From Acidobacteriota bacterium (GTDB lineage: Bacteria; Acidobacteriota; Blastocatellia; Pyrinomonadales; Pyrinomonadaceae), in the NCBI GenBank assembly GCA_019242475.1, contig JAFAVK010000124.1:1-39119 (forward strand): a DNA stretch of 39,119 bases. Direction: 5' to 3'. The translations under genes and the position numbers were made by a program. A model generated the notes under the pieces. It saw nothing but the letters and a program-made list of their open reading frames with translations. It had not been told where the DNA came from and did not search any database. Each line of letters opens with the position of its first letter. The first letter of the stretch is position 1. Shown here piece after piece: positions 24,245 to 32,143 of this stretch.

Positions 24245-24712
24245 CTTTTCCGTCATCTCCGACACGAGGAACTCGGGCGTCACGATCTGCGGGACGAAGA
24301 AGCCGGCGGCGGTGTTGAAGAGCCGGATGCGCGCCTGCCGCCGCACGTTCGCGAGGTGGCCGAAGTTCCAGGTCACTAGATAGTCTATTTTGTGGAACGA
24401 GGCAAGCGCGACGTGCAGGGCGTCGCCGATGTACTTGCGGTGGAAGATGCCGCGCGAGATGTAGCCCTCGGCGAGGATGGCGACCTCGTCCGTCAGCTCG
24501 ACCTGTTCGAGCGGCTTAACTAATTTCAGATAGCCCGTGCGGTGCGGCTCGGGCACGCGCTCCAGCTCGCGGACGACGAGCGGCGAGACGACGGGCCGGT
24601 ACTCCGACATCTCGTGCTCCCACCAGCGGATCGTCAAATCGCGCCGGAACGGCTCGCCGTTGTCGAGGTAGGCGCCGACGACCGAGGTCTCAAGGTAGAT
24701 GCTCTGCTTCAT
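24239..24712 (-). CDS. PIN-domain protein (putative ribonuclease), without visible antitoxin
   Basis: 157 residues. PIN-fold signature: IYLETSVVGAYLD at the N-terminus (Glu8 where Asp is usual, then Thr9-Ser10), Glu49 in VVRELERV, Asp97 in YIGDALHVALAS, and the late motif IDYLVTWNFGHLAN (Asp110). PIN proteins are magnesium-dependent ribonucleases, many of them VapC-like toxins. No small antitoxin gene precedes it; instead its ATG overlaps the stop of the retropepsin gene (ATGA), so it is translated with that gene. Its own stop lies in palindrome M. A toxin role is therefore not supported. Confidence 0.85.
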   Translation of the reverse strand: MKQSIYLETSVVGAYLDNGEPFRRDLTIRWWEHEMSEYRPVVSPLVVRELERVPEPHRTGYLKLVKPLEQVELTDEVAILAEGYISRGIFHRKYIGDALHVALASFHKIDYLVTWNFGHLANVRRQARIRLFNTAAGFFVPQIVTPEFLVSEMTEKP

Positions 24713-26295
24713 GACTCACCGGAGACGACGGCCGGCTGGCTGAGGTCGTCCTGCGGCGTGACGCGCGGGTCGGGGACGAAGCGGACGACGCCGCGCGTGA
24801 AGTCGAACGTCACGCGGTAGCGGCGCAGGAGGTTGCCGCCGACGATGCCCGTCTGCTCGAACCCGGCCGTCTCGTTGAGCGCGTCCATGTCGAGCACGGC
24901 GGCGTAGATGTTCTGCCACGTGTAGCTGCCGAGCGCGAAGTGCGGGAGCAGGATGGTCTGGATGTTGTCGGCCAGTCCCGCCGCGCCGTAGACCTTGATG
25001 TAACCGGCCTGCGCGTAGCGCTCGAAGCCGGCGCGCGCCGCCAGCGCCTTCGAGACGACCGAGATCGAGGCGCCCGTGTCGATGATGAAGTTGACCGGCT
25101 TCTCCAGCCCTTCGAAGCTGACCTCGCCGCTCCAGAAGCCGCTCGAAGTCGTGCGGATGGGCACCTCAAACGACTTGGGCGGCGCTGGCGAGGCCGTCGC
25201 GCGCCGCGCCTCGTCTTCGCGCAGGAGGCTCATCTGGCGGCCGCCGTAATCGACGGTCGTCAGGTACTTGCCGAGCACCGAGAGGCCGATGTAGCCGTCC
25301 ACCGGCTCCTGCTCGTTGTAGAAGCGGCGGATGTAGACGGGCACGCGCTCGACCTTCGCCTCGCCGACGTGGAGCGTTTGCAGGAAGCCGTAAACGATCT
25401 CGAAGCGGCCCTCGCCGCCGACGGCGCGCGCCATGCCGCCGCGCGCCACCGCTTTGAGGCCCAGCCGGTCGGCCGCCACGTCGGAGATGACGCACATGCC
25501 GGCGCCCGTGTCCACGACGAAGCGCAGAGTCTTCTGCGAGCCGTTGACGCGCACGTTGATGACGGGGCGGCTGTTGACCAGCTCGAACGGGACGGTGACG
25601 GAGTTGGGGCCGCCGACCGCGAGCAGGTTCCCCTGCTGGCCGAGGTAGCGCAGGAAGTCGATGAGCCCGCGGATGCGCGCGCGGCGGTCGGCGTCCGTCT
25701 TGGGCGCGATGCGGAGGAAGGTCTCGTAGGCGTCGGCCGCCTCCTTATAGCGCTCGTTGCGCGCGGCCACCTGCCCGAGGTTGAAGATGTAGTCGGGCTC
25801 GTTCGGGTCGATGAAGGCGGCGCGGCGCAGGCCCGAGAGGCTCTGCGGGATGCGGTTCTCGTAGAAGTCAACCATCGCCAGTCCCGCGATGGCGATGGCC
25901 TCGTCGTCCTTGAAGCTGAGCGCCGTGCGGAACTCCTCGACCGAGAGGCGGAAGTCGCCCGAGCCGAGGAGCGCCGCGCCGAGGAGCGCGTGCGCGCGGG
26001 CCGACTCGGGCTCGCGCGCGACGACGCGCGCCGCGTGGTCGTAGGCTTCGAGGTTCTTGCGCTGCTTGAGCAGCGCGCGACTCAGGCCGAGGCGCGCCGC
26101 GGAGTCCTTCGGGTCTTTGGCGACCAGCTCGCGGTAGATCTTCTCCGCCGTCTCGTACTCGCCCTCGCGCGTCGCGCGCTCGGCGCGCGCCCGCGCCTTC
26201 TCGTCCGACGCGGAGGCACCGGGCGCGACCGCGACCGCCGCGACCAACGCGAACGCGGCCAGAAGAACAAACGGCGTGGGGGAAAGTTTGCGCAT
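24709..26295 (-). CDS. Exported TPR protein with two retropepsin-like aspartyl protease domains
   Basis: 528 residues. Signal peptide (1-30, ending GASAS), a TPR region (about 32-215, several 34-residue helical pairs), then two retropepsin-type domains in tandem. Active-site motifs are VVDTGAGMCVISDVAADRLG (Asp262) and IIDTGASISVVSKALAARAG (Asp406), each with a later hydrophobic-hydrophobic-Gly element (YIGLSVLG in the first, GIVGGNLL in the second). Retropepsins normally act as dimers; two domains in one chain could form the site within a single protein. The start is the ATG of MRKLSPTP behind CGGAGGT; longer readings translate palindrome N. Its stop overlaps the PIN start. Acts outside the cytoplasm. 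Confidence 0.92.
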   Translation of the reverse strand: MRKLSPTPFVLLAAFALVAAVAVAPGASASDEKARARAERATREGEYETAEKIYRELVAKDPKDSAARLGLSRALLKQRKNLEAYDHAARVVAREPESARAHALLGAALLGSGDFRLSVEEFRTALSFKDDEAIAIAGLAMVDFYENRIPQSLSGLRRAAFIDPNEPDYIFNLGQVAARNERYKEAADAYETFLRIAPKTDADRRARIRGLIDFLRYLGQQGNLLAVGGPNSVTVPFELVNSRPVINVRVNGSQKTLRFVVDTGAGMCVISDVAADRLGLKAVARGGMARAVGGEGRFEIVYGFLQTLHVGEAKVERVPVYIRRFYNEQEPVDGYIGLSVLGKYLTTVDYGGRQMSLLREDEARRATASPAPPKSFEVPIRTTSSGFWSGEVSFEGLEKPVNFIIDTGASISVVSKALAARAGFERYAQAGYIKVYGAAGLADNIQTILLPHFALGSYTWQNIYAAVLDMDALNETAGFEQTGIVGGNLLRRYRVTFDFTRGVVRFVPDPRVTPQDDLSQPAVVSGES

Positions 26296-26314
26296 CAGCT
26301 TACCTCCGAAAGAG

Positions 26315-26381
26315 TGATGAATGATGAGTGATGAATATGGCATCGCTGAAAGATTCATCATTCATCACTCATCATTCATCA
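26315..26381. repeat. Palindromic element N (heptamer GATGAAT), 22-bp stem
   Basis: Left arm 26315-26336 and right arm 26360-26381 pair perfectly over 22 bp; the spacer is 23 nt. The right arm contains the stop codon (26379-26381) of the glycosylase gene. The left arm ends near the ribosome-binding site of the retropepsin gene on the minus strand. Confidence 0.93.
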
Positions 26382-27059
26382 TTTCAGAATCTCCCCGGTC
26401 TTCAGAGACCAGAGGACGAGGTCGAGTTCGTCGAAGTCTATTTTGACTTCGCGGGCGAAGTCGCGCAGGCGGCTTTCGGTGGCGAGGTAGCGCGCCCGGG
26501 TCGCGGGCGGCTGCGGCGAGTCGAGGACGCCGACCTCGAACAGGCAGCGCAGGATGTGCTTGTCGAGGATGGCGTAGCCGCGCAGGCCGACGTTGCGCAG
26601 GAAGTGGCTCGACTCCTTGTAGCCGAGCCCCTTGATGCCCTTCTCGCGCGCGAGCCAGTCGCGCCGCTCGACGGGGTCTTTAAAATCTTCGAGCCGCGCG
26701 CGCAGGCGCATCCGGCAGTCGCCCTCAAGGTACGCGCGCGTGACGATGATGTAGCCCGAGCGCGAGTTCGGGTAGCGGTGCCGGCCCGTGAGCGCCGCGG
26801 CCAGCTCTTCGTGCGTGCCGCCCGCGAGCAGGTGCCGGACGGCCTCGACCGAGCCCAACCCCATCCGCGCCGAGGCGCCCGCGGTGAAGATGCAGAAGAC
26901 CAGCTCCTCCCACAGGCGCGCGTCCGTGGCCGTCCGCCAGACCTCCTCGAACTCCCGGAGGCGCGCGCGTATCTCTGCGCGGCGCGCGCGGTGCGCGGCG
27001 CGAATCTTCTCGACCGTGACGGGCTCTCTCTCTGGCCGCACTCTGTTCGACAAATTCAA
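26379..27059 (-). CDS. Archaeal-type 8-oxoguanine DNA glycosylase/AP lyase (Ogg2-like)
   Basis: Removes oxidised guanine from DNA and nicks the strand. 226 residues with the helix-hairpin-helix fold: LVFCIFTAGASARMG at the N-terminal helix, the catalytic lysine in GIKGLGYKESSHFLRNVG, and the catalytic aspartate in YAILDKHILRC, ending LDLVLWSLKTGEILK. These blocks are those of the Ogg2 family, best known from archaea and thermophiles. The start is uncertain: TTG 27059 is listed, but no good ribosome-binding site is seen, and starts near residues 7 or 14 (GTG) would still leave the whole domain. It is the first gene of the minus-strand run. Confidence 0.9.
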   Translation of the reverse strand: MNLSNRVRPEREPVTVEKIRAAHRARRAEIRARLREFEEVWRTATDARLWEELVFCIFTAGASARMGLGSVEAVRHLLAGGTHEELAAALTGRHRYPNSRSGYIIVTRAYLEGDCRMRLRARLEDFKDPVERRDWLAREKGIKGLGYKESSHFLRNVGLRGYAILDKHILRCLFEVGVLDSPQPPATRARYLATESRLRDFAREVKIDFDELDLVLWSLKTGEILK

Positions 27060-27251
27060 AGGCGAGGCTCGCTGGAACGTGCCGAAATTCTAGGGTCGCG
27101 GTTTCGGCCTTGTCAAAAGAAAGTTGTTCGGCCCGCCCGCTCCGGCTTCCTTAGATGCAACTTTGCGGGGCGGCGTCTAACAGGAAACCTTCGCCGAAAA
27201 TCGCCGACAACCTTGATGAGGGGATGATAAAGTAAAGGGGCAGGGAGCGCC

Positions 27252-29093
27252 ATGAGCATCGACAACACCTTCGGCGGCGTAACGAATTACCCCGGGTCTG
27301 ACCGCGACGGCCTCTTCACGGAAGAGTCGCAGTTCACTCTTTCGTCAAATCAGTCTACCACCGCGGGCGAAGGCAGCGCGCCGGCAGAGCTTGAGCCCCC
27401 CGCCGAGTTTCAGAACAAGTCCTACGAGCTGGCGCTGCTCGGCGGCCAACTGAGGGAGAGAGTCCTGCGGTCTACCTCGACGCAGGGCACGAGCGGATCG
27501 CAGAGCAACGTCGCCTTCACCGTCAAGCTCCCCGACGACCCCGCGAAGCGCTACGACTCGCGTGAAGTCAGAAACAAGATACTGCGCGAGCAGTTCGGCT
27601 TCACCGACGAGCAGATTGCCGAGTACGACCTCTACACCGACGGCAAGGGCTTCGTCGTCTTCAACGAACGGAACCCGAAGAACAAGGGCGCGGATAAAAT
27701 CTGGGCGACGCCGAGAGAGGTGAAGAGTTGGGTGAACCGGAAGACCGGCGAAGTCACAGTCAACGTGCCCGAGTCGAAGGTCGCCGAGCTGAAAGAGTTC
27801 CCCGCGCGCCTGGCCGCGCTCAGGAAAGAGGCGGGCGACCTCATCGCCGGACACTTCGTCGATATGCTGGCGCCGTTCGGGCGCGAGAGCTTCGGCCGCG
27901 AGCTGGCCGGCACTCTCGCGCAGCGCCCCGAACTCGTGCGCGAGGTCTTCAACCAGCTCGATGGGCAGACGCGCGCGGAGGTCGGGCGCGGCATGGCCGG
28001 CTCTCTGACTGACCAGCAGCTCGTCGCCCTGGCGAGAACCGCCGGCGGGAAAGACCTTTTGCAAAAGCTCGGGAAGAGTCTTGAGGGCAACGCGGCGCCG
28101 GGCTCCTTCCAGCTCTTCGGGCAGAGCAGGCAGGAAGTTCGCCAGAGGATAGTCACCGCACTCGCGGCCGCGGCCGTTCAGCAGCAGCCGCGCGGAGGGG
28201 CGCGTTACACCGCCGCCGACTTGAAACTCCTCTACGGCCAGGACGTGTACGGCGACATCGACGACTGGGTGAACAACATCGCCCGGGGCGAGGGCGGCTT
28301 CGCGACCTCGGGCGACGTGGGCGACGGCGCCGGGCTCTCGGTCGGCATCATGCAGTGGACGCAGAGTTCGGGCCGGCTCGGCGAGCTGATGCGGAAGTAC
28401 AAAGAGGTGGCCGTGCGCGAAGGGAAGCTCGAAGAGTTCTACCAGGTCTTCGGCGGGAAGGAGCAGGCCGAAGACCTGCTCGCCAAGCTCGACGGCTCTA
28501 ACCCTTCGAGCGTGAAGCTGGCGACCATCAAGCCGCTCTTCGCAGAGGCCGGACGCCGCGACGTGTTCAAGAAGGCGCAGGTCGAGGCGGCGCGCGAAGC
28601 GGCGCGCGGCTACATCAACCTCGTCGCGCCCTATCTGTCCTACAGCGCGGCGGACGGGCAGGTCTCGGGCCGGATGCTGGCCGCCGGCCTGGTCGTCAAG
28701 AACATCGGCGGCGCGGCGGACGACCCGAGCTTCGTCCGCCGGGCCATGAGCCGCGCGACCTCGGAGCTGTACGACGAGGTCGCCGCCAAAAATCCAGACT
28801 TCAACCGGCAGCTACAGGAGAGGCTGGCCGCCGCCCGCGAGCAGAATAAGGAGTTGAAGCCGAAGGAGCTGCAAGCCGTCCTCGACCGCGAGACGGCGCG
28901 GTTCAAGCGGGAGGTCGTCGAGCAGAATGTGACCGAGCAGCGCTTCCTCGACAGGGTCGTAGACGTCGGCCCGCGCATCCTCTACACCACGCCCTGGAAG
29001 TACACGAAGTATCACGCCGGGGTCGAGAACCGCATCCGCGAGGCCATCAACTCGGTGGACGCGAACAAGCGCGTCAACCCGCGAGGGCTTTAA
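27252..29093 (+). CDS. Large protein with lysozyme-like core (candidate cell-wall hydrolase or effector)
   Basis: 613 residues. The recognisable part is around 340-375: a WVNNIARGEGGFATSG stretch followed by GDGAGLSVGIMQWTQSSG, the pattern of lysozyme/chitosanase-like folds in which Glu (Glu347) starts the catalytic site. The N-terminus (1-60) is Ser/Gly/Glu-rich with no signal peptide. Residues 85-165 are a mixed domain, 180-300 helical, and 380-613 long charged helices (LQERLAAAREQNKELKPKELQAV). No known full-length family is recognised, and catalysis is unproven. ATG is preceded by CAGGGAG. A lipoprotein gene starts 6 nt after its stop. Could be a muralytic protein exported without a classical signal. 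Confidence 0.78.
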   Translation: MSIDNTFGGVTNYPGSDRDGLFTEESQFTLSSNQSTTAGEGSAPAELEPPAEFQNKSYELALLGGQLRERVLRSTSTQGTSGSQSNVAFTVKLPDDPAKRYDSREVRNKILREQFGFTDEQIAEYDLYTDGKGFVVFNERNPKNKGADKIWATPREVKSWVNRKTGEVTVNVPESKVAELKEFPARLAALRKEAGDLIAGHFVDMLAPFGRESFGRELAGTLAQRPELVREVFNQLDGQTRAEVGRGMAGSLTDQQLVALARTAGGKDLLQKLGKSLEGNAAPGSFQLFGQSRQEVRQRIVTALAAAAVQQQPRGGARYTAADLKLLYGQDVYGDIDDWVNNIARGEGGFATSGDVGDGAGLSVGIMQWTQSSGRLGELMRKYKEVAVREGKLEEFYQVFGGKEQAEDLLAKLDGSNPSSVKLATIKPLFAEAGRRDVFKKAQVEAAREAARGYINLVAPYLSYSAADGQVSGRMLAAGLVVKNIGGAADDPSFVRRAMSRATSELYDEVAAKNPDFNRQLQERLAAAREQNKELKPKELQAVLDRETARFKREVVEQNVTEQRFLDRVVDVGPRILYTTPWKYTKYHAGVENRIREAINSVDANKRVNPRGL

Positions 29094-29099
29094 CGACGC

Positions 29100-29873
29100 A
29101 TGACCGCCAGAACACTTCTCCTATCGCTTTTGCTTTTGGCGTCGGGCTGCGCAGCGCAGACCCGCGAGCCTCTGCCGGCCGGCCAACCTTCGCCGACGCA
29201 GACGCCGGCCGCTGCGACCCCGCAGGCCGACACGCAACAGAACGCGGAGCTGCGGGAGGCGGGCGAAGACTCCGCACGGAAGCAGGCCGAGGCCGAGGCG
29301 CTGCTGCGGCGCGGCGAGATTCGCAAGGCCAGAGACCTGATGCGCGACATCCTCCACGGTGAGCGAACCGTCAACTCGAAAGAGTGGGGGGCGAAGTTTC
29401 TGCGCGCGGCCCACGCGGGCGCGCTCGCCGCCTCCCGCGAGGGCAAGGACGAAGAGGCTTACGAGTTGTTGGAGACGGCCTTTCAGTATTCGGGCGGCCT
29501 CGTCCGCGTCGCGCCCGAGGACGTTGACGGCGAGAGGCTGGTTGACCCTCCGTCCTTCATCCTCGACGAGCAGCTTTACGAAAAAGATTTCTCCGCGCAC
29601 CTGCCGCGGGCGGAGTACGTCGAGATCGCCGGCGACTACGGCCTCTTCCTCGAACAGGCCGGCGGCAACCGCAAGGACGTGGCGGTGCTACAGCAGGTCG
29701 TGCAGATGTCCCCCGCGCGCGAAGAGACGCGCCTCGCCCTCGCCGACGCCCTCTGGAAGCACGGCGAGAAGGAGAAGGCCGCACGCGAGTACAAGGCGTA
29801 CCTCGACCTGATGACTTCCAAAAAGCAGCTCGACAAAGTCCCCCCGCGCGTCAACGAGAGAGTTAAAAACTGA
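29100..29873 (+). CDS. TPR lipoprotein paired with the lysozyme-like protein
   Basis: 257 residues. A hydrophobic signal (4-16) ends in the lipobox LASGC, giving lipidated Cys17. A Pro/Thr/Gln-rich spacer (20-50) is followed by helical repeats of TPR type (about 55-120, ARDLMRDILHGERTVNSKEW, and about 170-240, DYGLFLEQAGGNRKDVAVLQQV and ADALWKHGEKEKAAREYKAYL). The role is unknown; TPR lipoproteins often scaffold envelope complexes. The ATG lies 6 nt after the stop of the lysozyme-like gene, so the two are very likely co-translated. The pair could be an effector with an envelope partner or immunity protein; that is speculation. Confidence 0.85.
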   Translation: MTARTLLLSLLLLASGCAAQTREPLPAGQPSPTQTPAAATPQADTQQNAELREAGEDSARKQAEAEALLRRGEIRKARDLMRDILHGERTVNSKEWGAKFLRAAHAGALAASREGKDEEAYELLETAFQYSGGLVRVAPEDVDGERLVDPPSFILDEQLYEKDFSAHLPRAEYVEIAGDYGLFLEQAGGNRKDVAVLQQVVQMSPAREETRLALADALWKHGEKEKAAREYKAYLDLMTSKKQLDKVPPRVNERVKN

Positions 29874-30070
29874 TTCCCTCTTCCAGACCTCGAACCGTCC
29901 TGCCCTAAAACTAAGAACTGAAAACCGGCCTTCGGGAACGACGGTTGCATTGCGCGTTTACGGCGCACAAGAGGCGCATGCATCGCGTACGAGGAGGGTC
30001 GGCATCAAAGTGTCTGCCCGCCTGACTCTTCCCGCGAAAACTTGTGCGCGCCGTTTGCACGGACGGCCTG

Positions 30071-30079
30071 TGCTATCAT
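30071..30079 (+). promoter_or_regulatory. Candidate extended -10 promoter for the PBP4 gene
   Basis: TGCTATCAT (TG-N-TATCAT) about 48 nt upstream of the DD-peptidase start. The nearest -35-like hexamer (TTGCAC, 30055-30060) is too close (13 nt), so the extended -10 would have to carry recognition. The rest of the 250-nt gap shows no gene. Confidence 0.4.
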
Positions 30080-30126
30080 GGCGCGCCTTCTGTTTCGCCC
30101 GAACCCGGGGGCAAGGAGTGAGTGGG

Positions 30127-31488
30127 TTGAAGAGCTTACGTCTCATACTCGCGCTCGTCATCGTGCTCGGCCCGGCGGCCGGCGCACGGGCACAGACCGT
30201 GATGTCTGCGCCGTCGCAGCAGCAGCCGTCGGTGCGGCCGACGCCCGTCCCGACGCTCCCGCCGGTCGAGCCCGGCGACCAACTCGACCTGGCCGAAGAG
30301 CAGCAGCCCGCCTTCATTCATCAGGGCGTGCTCGTCGAAAAACTCTCGGGCGAGGTCGTGCGCGCCGAGGGCGCCGACCAGCAGTACAACCCGGCCTCGG
30401 CCGTCAAGCTCGTCACCGCGCTCGCCGCGCTCAAGACCTTCGGCGCGAAGCACCGCTTCGCCACCGCCTTCTGGATCACGGGCAGCTTCGACAAGGCGAC
30501 GGGGACGGTCAACGGCGACCTCGTCGTTTCGGGCCGCGACCCTTCGTTCCATGACGAGCACGCCGTCGCCGTCGCGCGCGAGCTGAACCAGCTCGGCATT
30601 AAGACGGTGACGGGCAACCTCATCGTCGCGCCGCGCTTCACGATGAACTTCAGCGCGTCGTCGCAGCGCTCGGGCGAGCGCCTCTACGACACGCTCGACG
30701 CGGAGCGCCGCCCGGCCGCGGCCACGCGCGCCTGGTACGACTCGCTCGTGGCGCGGCGCGACGCCGAGGGCTTGAAGACGACGCCGAGCGTCGCCGTGAT
30801 GGGCGCCGTCTACGTGGACGCCGTGCCGCAGGGCGCGCGCAACATCTCGACGCACTACTCGCCGCCGCTCGCCGACGTTTTGAAGGTGCTGCTCTGCTAC
30901 TCGAACAACTTCATGGCCGAGCGGCTCGGCGACCAGTTGGGCGGCGCGCCCGGCCTGATGCGCCTGCTCTCGAACGACCTCGGCTTCAAGCCGGGCGAGT
31001 TCCGCCTCTCGACGGCGAGCGGCCTCGGCGTCAACCGCATGACGCCGCGCCAGATGATGAAGGTCTACCGCGCGCTCCTCGACGAGCTGCACAAGACCAA
31101 CCTCAAGGCCGCGGACATCCTGCCGGTCGCCGGCATCGACCCGGGCACGCTCCAGAAGCGTTACGCCGACAGCCCCGGCCGCGGCAGCGTCATCGCCAAG
31201 ACCGGCACCCTGCCGCGCACCGACGGCGGCGCCAGCGCCCTCGTCGGCCAGCTCCGCACGGCCAAGAACGACACGCTGCTCTTCGTCATCCTCGACCAGC
31301 GCGGCAGCGTCTTCCGCTTCCGCCAGTCGCAGGACGCGCTCGTCTCCGCGCTCCAGAACGAGCGCGGCGGCCCCGCGCCCTTCACCTACGAGCCGCAGAC
31401 GATGGCGATCCGCCTCTCCTCCACCGAGTTCGACAGCGCCCGCGCCTCCGCCCTCGACGAGTACGAGCCGACGAGCCCGAACCAGTGA
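30127..31488 (+). CDS. dacB: D-alanyl-D-alanine carboxypeptidase/endopeptidase (PBP4 type)
   Basis: Periplasmic penicillin-binding enzyme that removes the terminal D-Ala of peptidoglycan stems or cuts crosslinks. 453 residues from TTG 30127, chosen because AAGGAG (30113-30118) lies 8 nt upstream and a signal peptide (2-23, ending GARAQ) begins there. Active-site motifs are Ser91-x-x-Lys94 (SAVKLVTALAAL), Ser259-x-Asn261 (CYSNNFMAERLG) and Lys358-Thr-Gly (VIAKTGTLPR). A Pro/Gln-rich spacer follows the signal peptide. The large S13-type insert between SxxK and SxN is present. The stop codon is within the left arm of palindrome O, which holds a terminator. Confidence 0.95.
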   Translation: MKSLRLILALVIVLGPAAGARAQTVMSAPSQQQPSVRPTPVPTLPPVEPGDQLDLAEEQQPAFIHQGVLVEKLSGEVVRAEGADQQYNPASAVKLVTALAALKTFGAKHRFATAFWITGSFDKATGTVNGDLVVSGRDPSFHDEHAVAVARELNQLGIKTVTGNLIVAPRFTMNFSASSQRSGERLYDTLDAERRPAAATRAWYDSLVARRDAEGLKTTPSVAVMGAVYVDAVPQGARNISTHYSPPLADVLKVLLCYSNNFMAERLGDQLGGAPGLMRLLSNDLGFKPGEFRLSTASGLGVNRMTPRQMMKVYRALLDELHKTNLKAADILPVAGIDPGTLQKRYADSPGRGSVIAKTGTLPRTDGGASALVGQLRTAKNDTLLFVILDQRGSVFRFRQSQDALVSALQNERGGPAPFTYEPQTMAIRLSSTEFDSARASALDEYEPTSPNQ

Positions 31489-31588
31489 GCAGTGAGCAGT
31501 AGGAAGCAGCGGAAGGTTATAAAAGTTGAAGGCAGCCGAGACGATTCGGCTGCCTTCTGTTTTTACTGCTCACCACTCACTGCTCACT
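31484..31588. repeat. Palindromic element O (heptamer GAGCAGT) enclosing a terminator
   Basis: Left arm 31484-31501 and right arm 31564-31588 pair over 13 bp outside (AGTGAGCAGTGAG with CTCACTGCTCACT) plus an inner 8 bp; the right arm has one extra unit. The left arm contains the PBP4 stop codon. A strong terminator sits between the arms. Confidence 0.9.
31528..31565 (+). terminator. Terminator nested in palindrome O
   Basis: GAAGGCAGCCGA (31528-31539) pairs perfectly with TCGGCTGCCTTC (31546-31557) across a 6-nt loop, then TGTTTTTA. A textbook rho-independent terminator for the PBP4 transcript. Confidence 0.9.
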
Positions 31589-32143
31589 TCAAAGTGTCGC
31601 GCCCCGGCGGCTCGGCGACCGCCGGGGCGCTCCTCGCCCGCGCGCGCGATGTGCGGACCGCACGCGCCGTGGCGATTCTCGCGGGTTTGTGTTTGGCGTC
31701 CGGGAGGGGCCTGAGATGCCTGCGCCGCACCGCACCTGCCGAACCGCCGCCGCGAAGGGCACGCGCGTACGCGCGCCCGCCTCACCTCAAGAGCAATTCA
31801 CAAGCCGCCGCGCGAAGCGGCACACGGCTCCGCCCATAACCCTTTGTCTCCTTCGAGACTTGCGCCGCGCGCACGTGCGGGCCGCACGCGGGCCGCCGGG
31901 CGTGCGCGGCCCGCCGCCTGTTTCGGTCGGTAACAAGGCTATGTAACGCGCGTTCGTTTGCGTCGCTTCGCAGGAAAAGTCGAGCGACGTTTCCTGGAAC
32001 GCGCGCCGTCTGCTTCCACAAACAGACGCCCCAGCGCGCGACTGTGAAGCCCGCTTCTCAACTTGTCACGTAAGGTGACGACGAGCCAGCCCGCGCCGGT
32101 CTCCGGTGCTCGAAGACCGCGCCATTTCCGCCCCGAAAGCCAG
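31589..32143. other. 555-nt non-coding region before the pseudopilin operon
   Basis: No supported gene. It holds two copies of the hyphenated palindrome GTGCGG-N-CCGCAC (31651-31663 and 31875-31887), a GC-rich 9-bp stem (31888-31896 with 31906-31914), and a hairpin with CAGGAAA/TTTCCTG arms (31971-31996). A smaller GTCAC/GTGAC pair is at 32064-32079. These may be regulator sites or an RNA leader upstream of the sigma-54 promoter. Confidence 0.5.

Noticed and set aside
24239..24712. VapBC-type toxin-antitoxin module
   Set aside because: No small antitoxin gene lies next to the PIN gene; its upstream neighbour is a 528-residue protease.
26296..26361. N-terminal extension of the retropepsin gene
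   Set aside because: The added residues (SSLIIHHSF-like) are only the translation of palindrome N. A signal peptide begins at MRKLSPTP with a good ribosome-binding site. Similar extensions at acetate kinase and the 73-residue gene were rejected for the same reason.
31689..31946. 85-residue open frame in the gap before the pseudopilin operon
   Set aside because: TTG start without a ribosome-binding site, Arg/Pro-rich composition, overlaps GC palindromes.
31589..32143. Cyclic di-GMP (GEMM) riboswitch before the pilin cluster
   Set aside because: Such riboswitches often precede pilin genes, but I could not find the GEMM core motifs in the leader; only hairpins and dyads are present.
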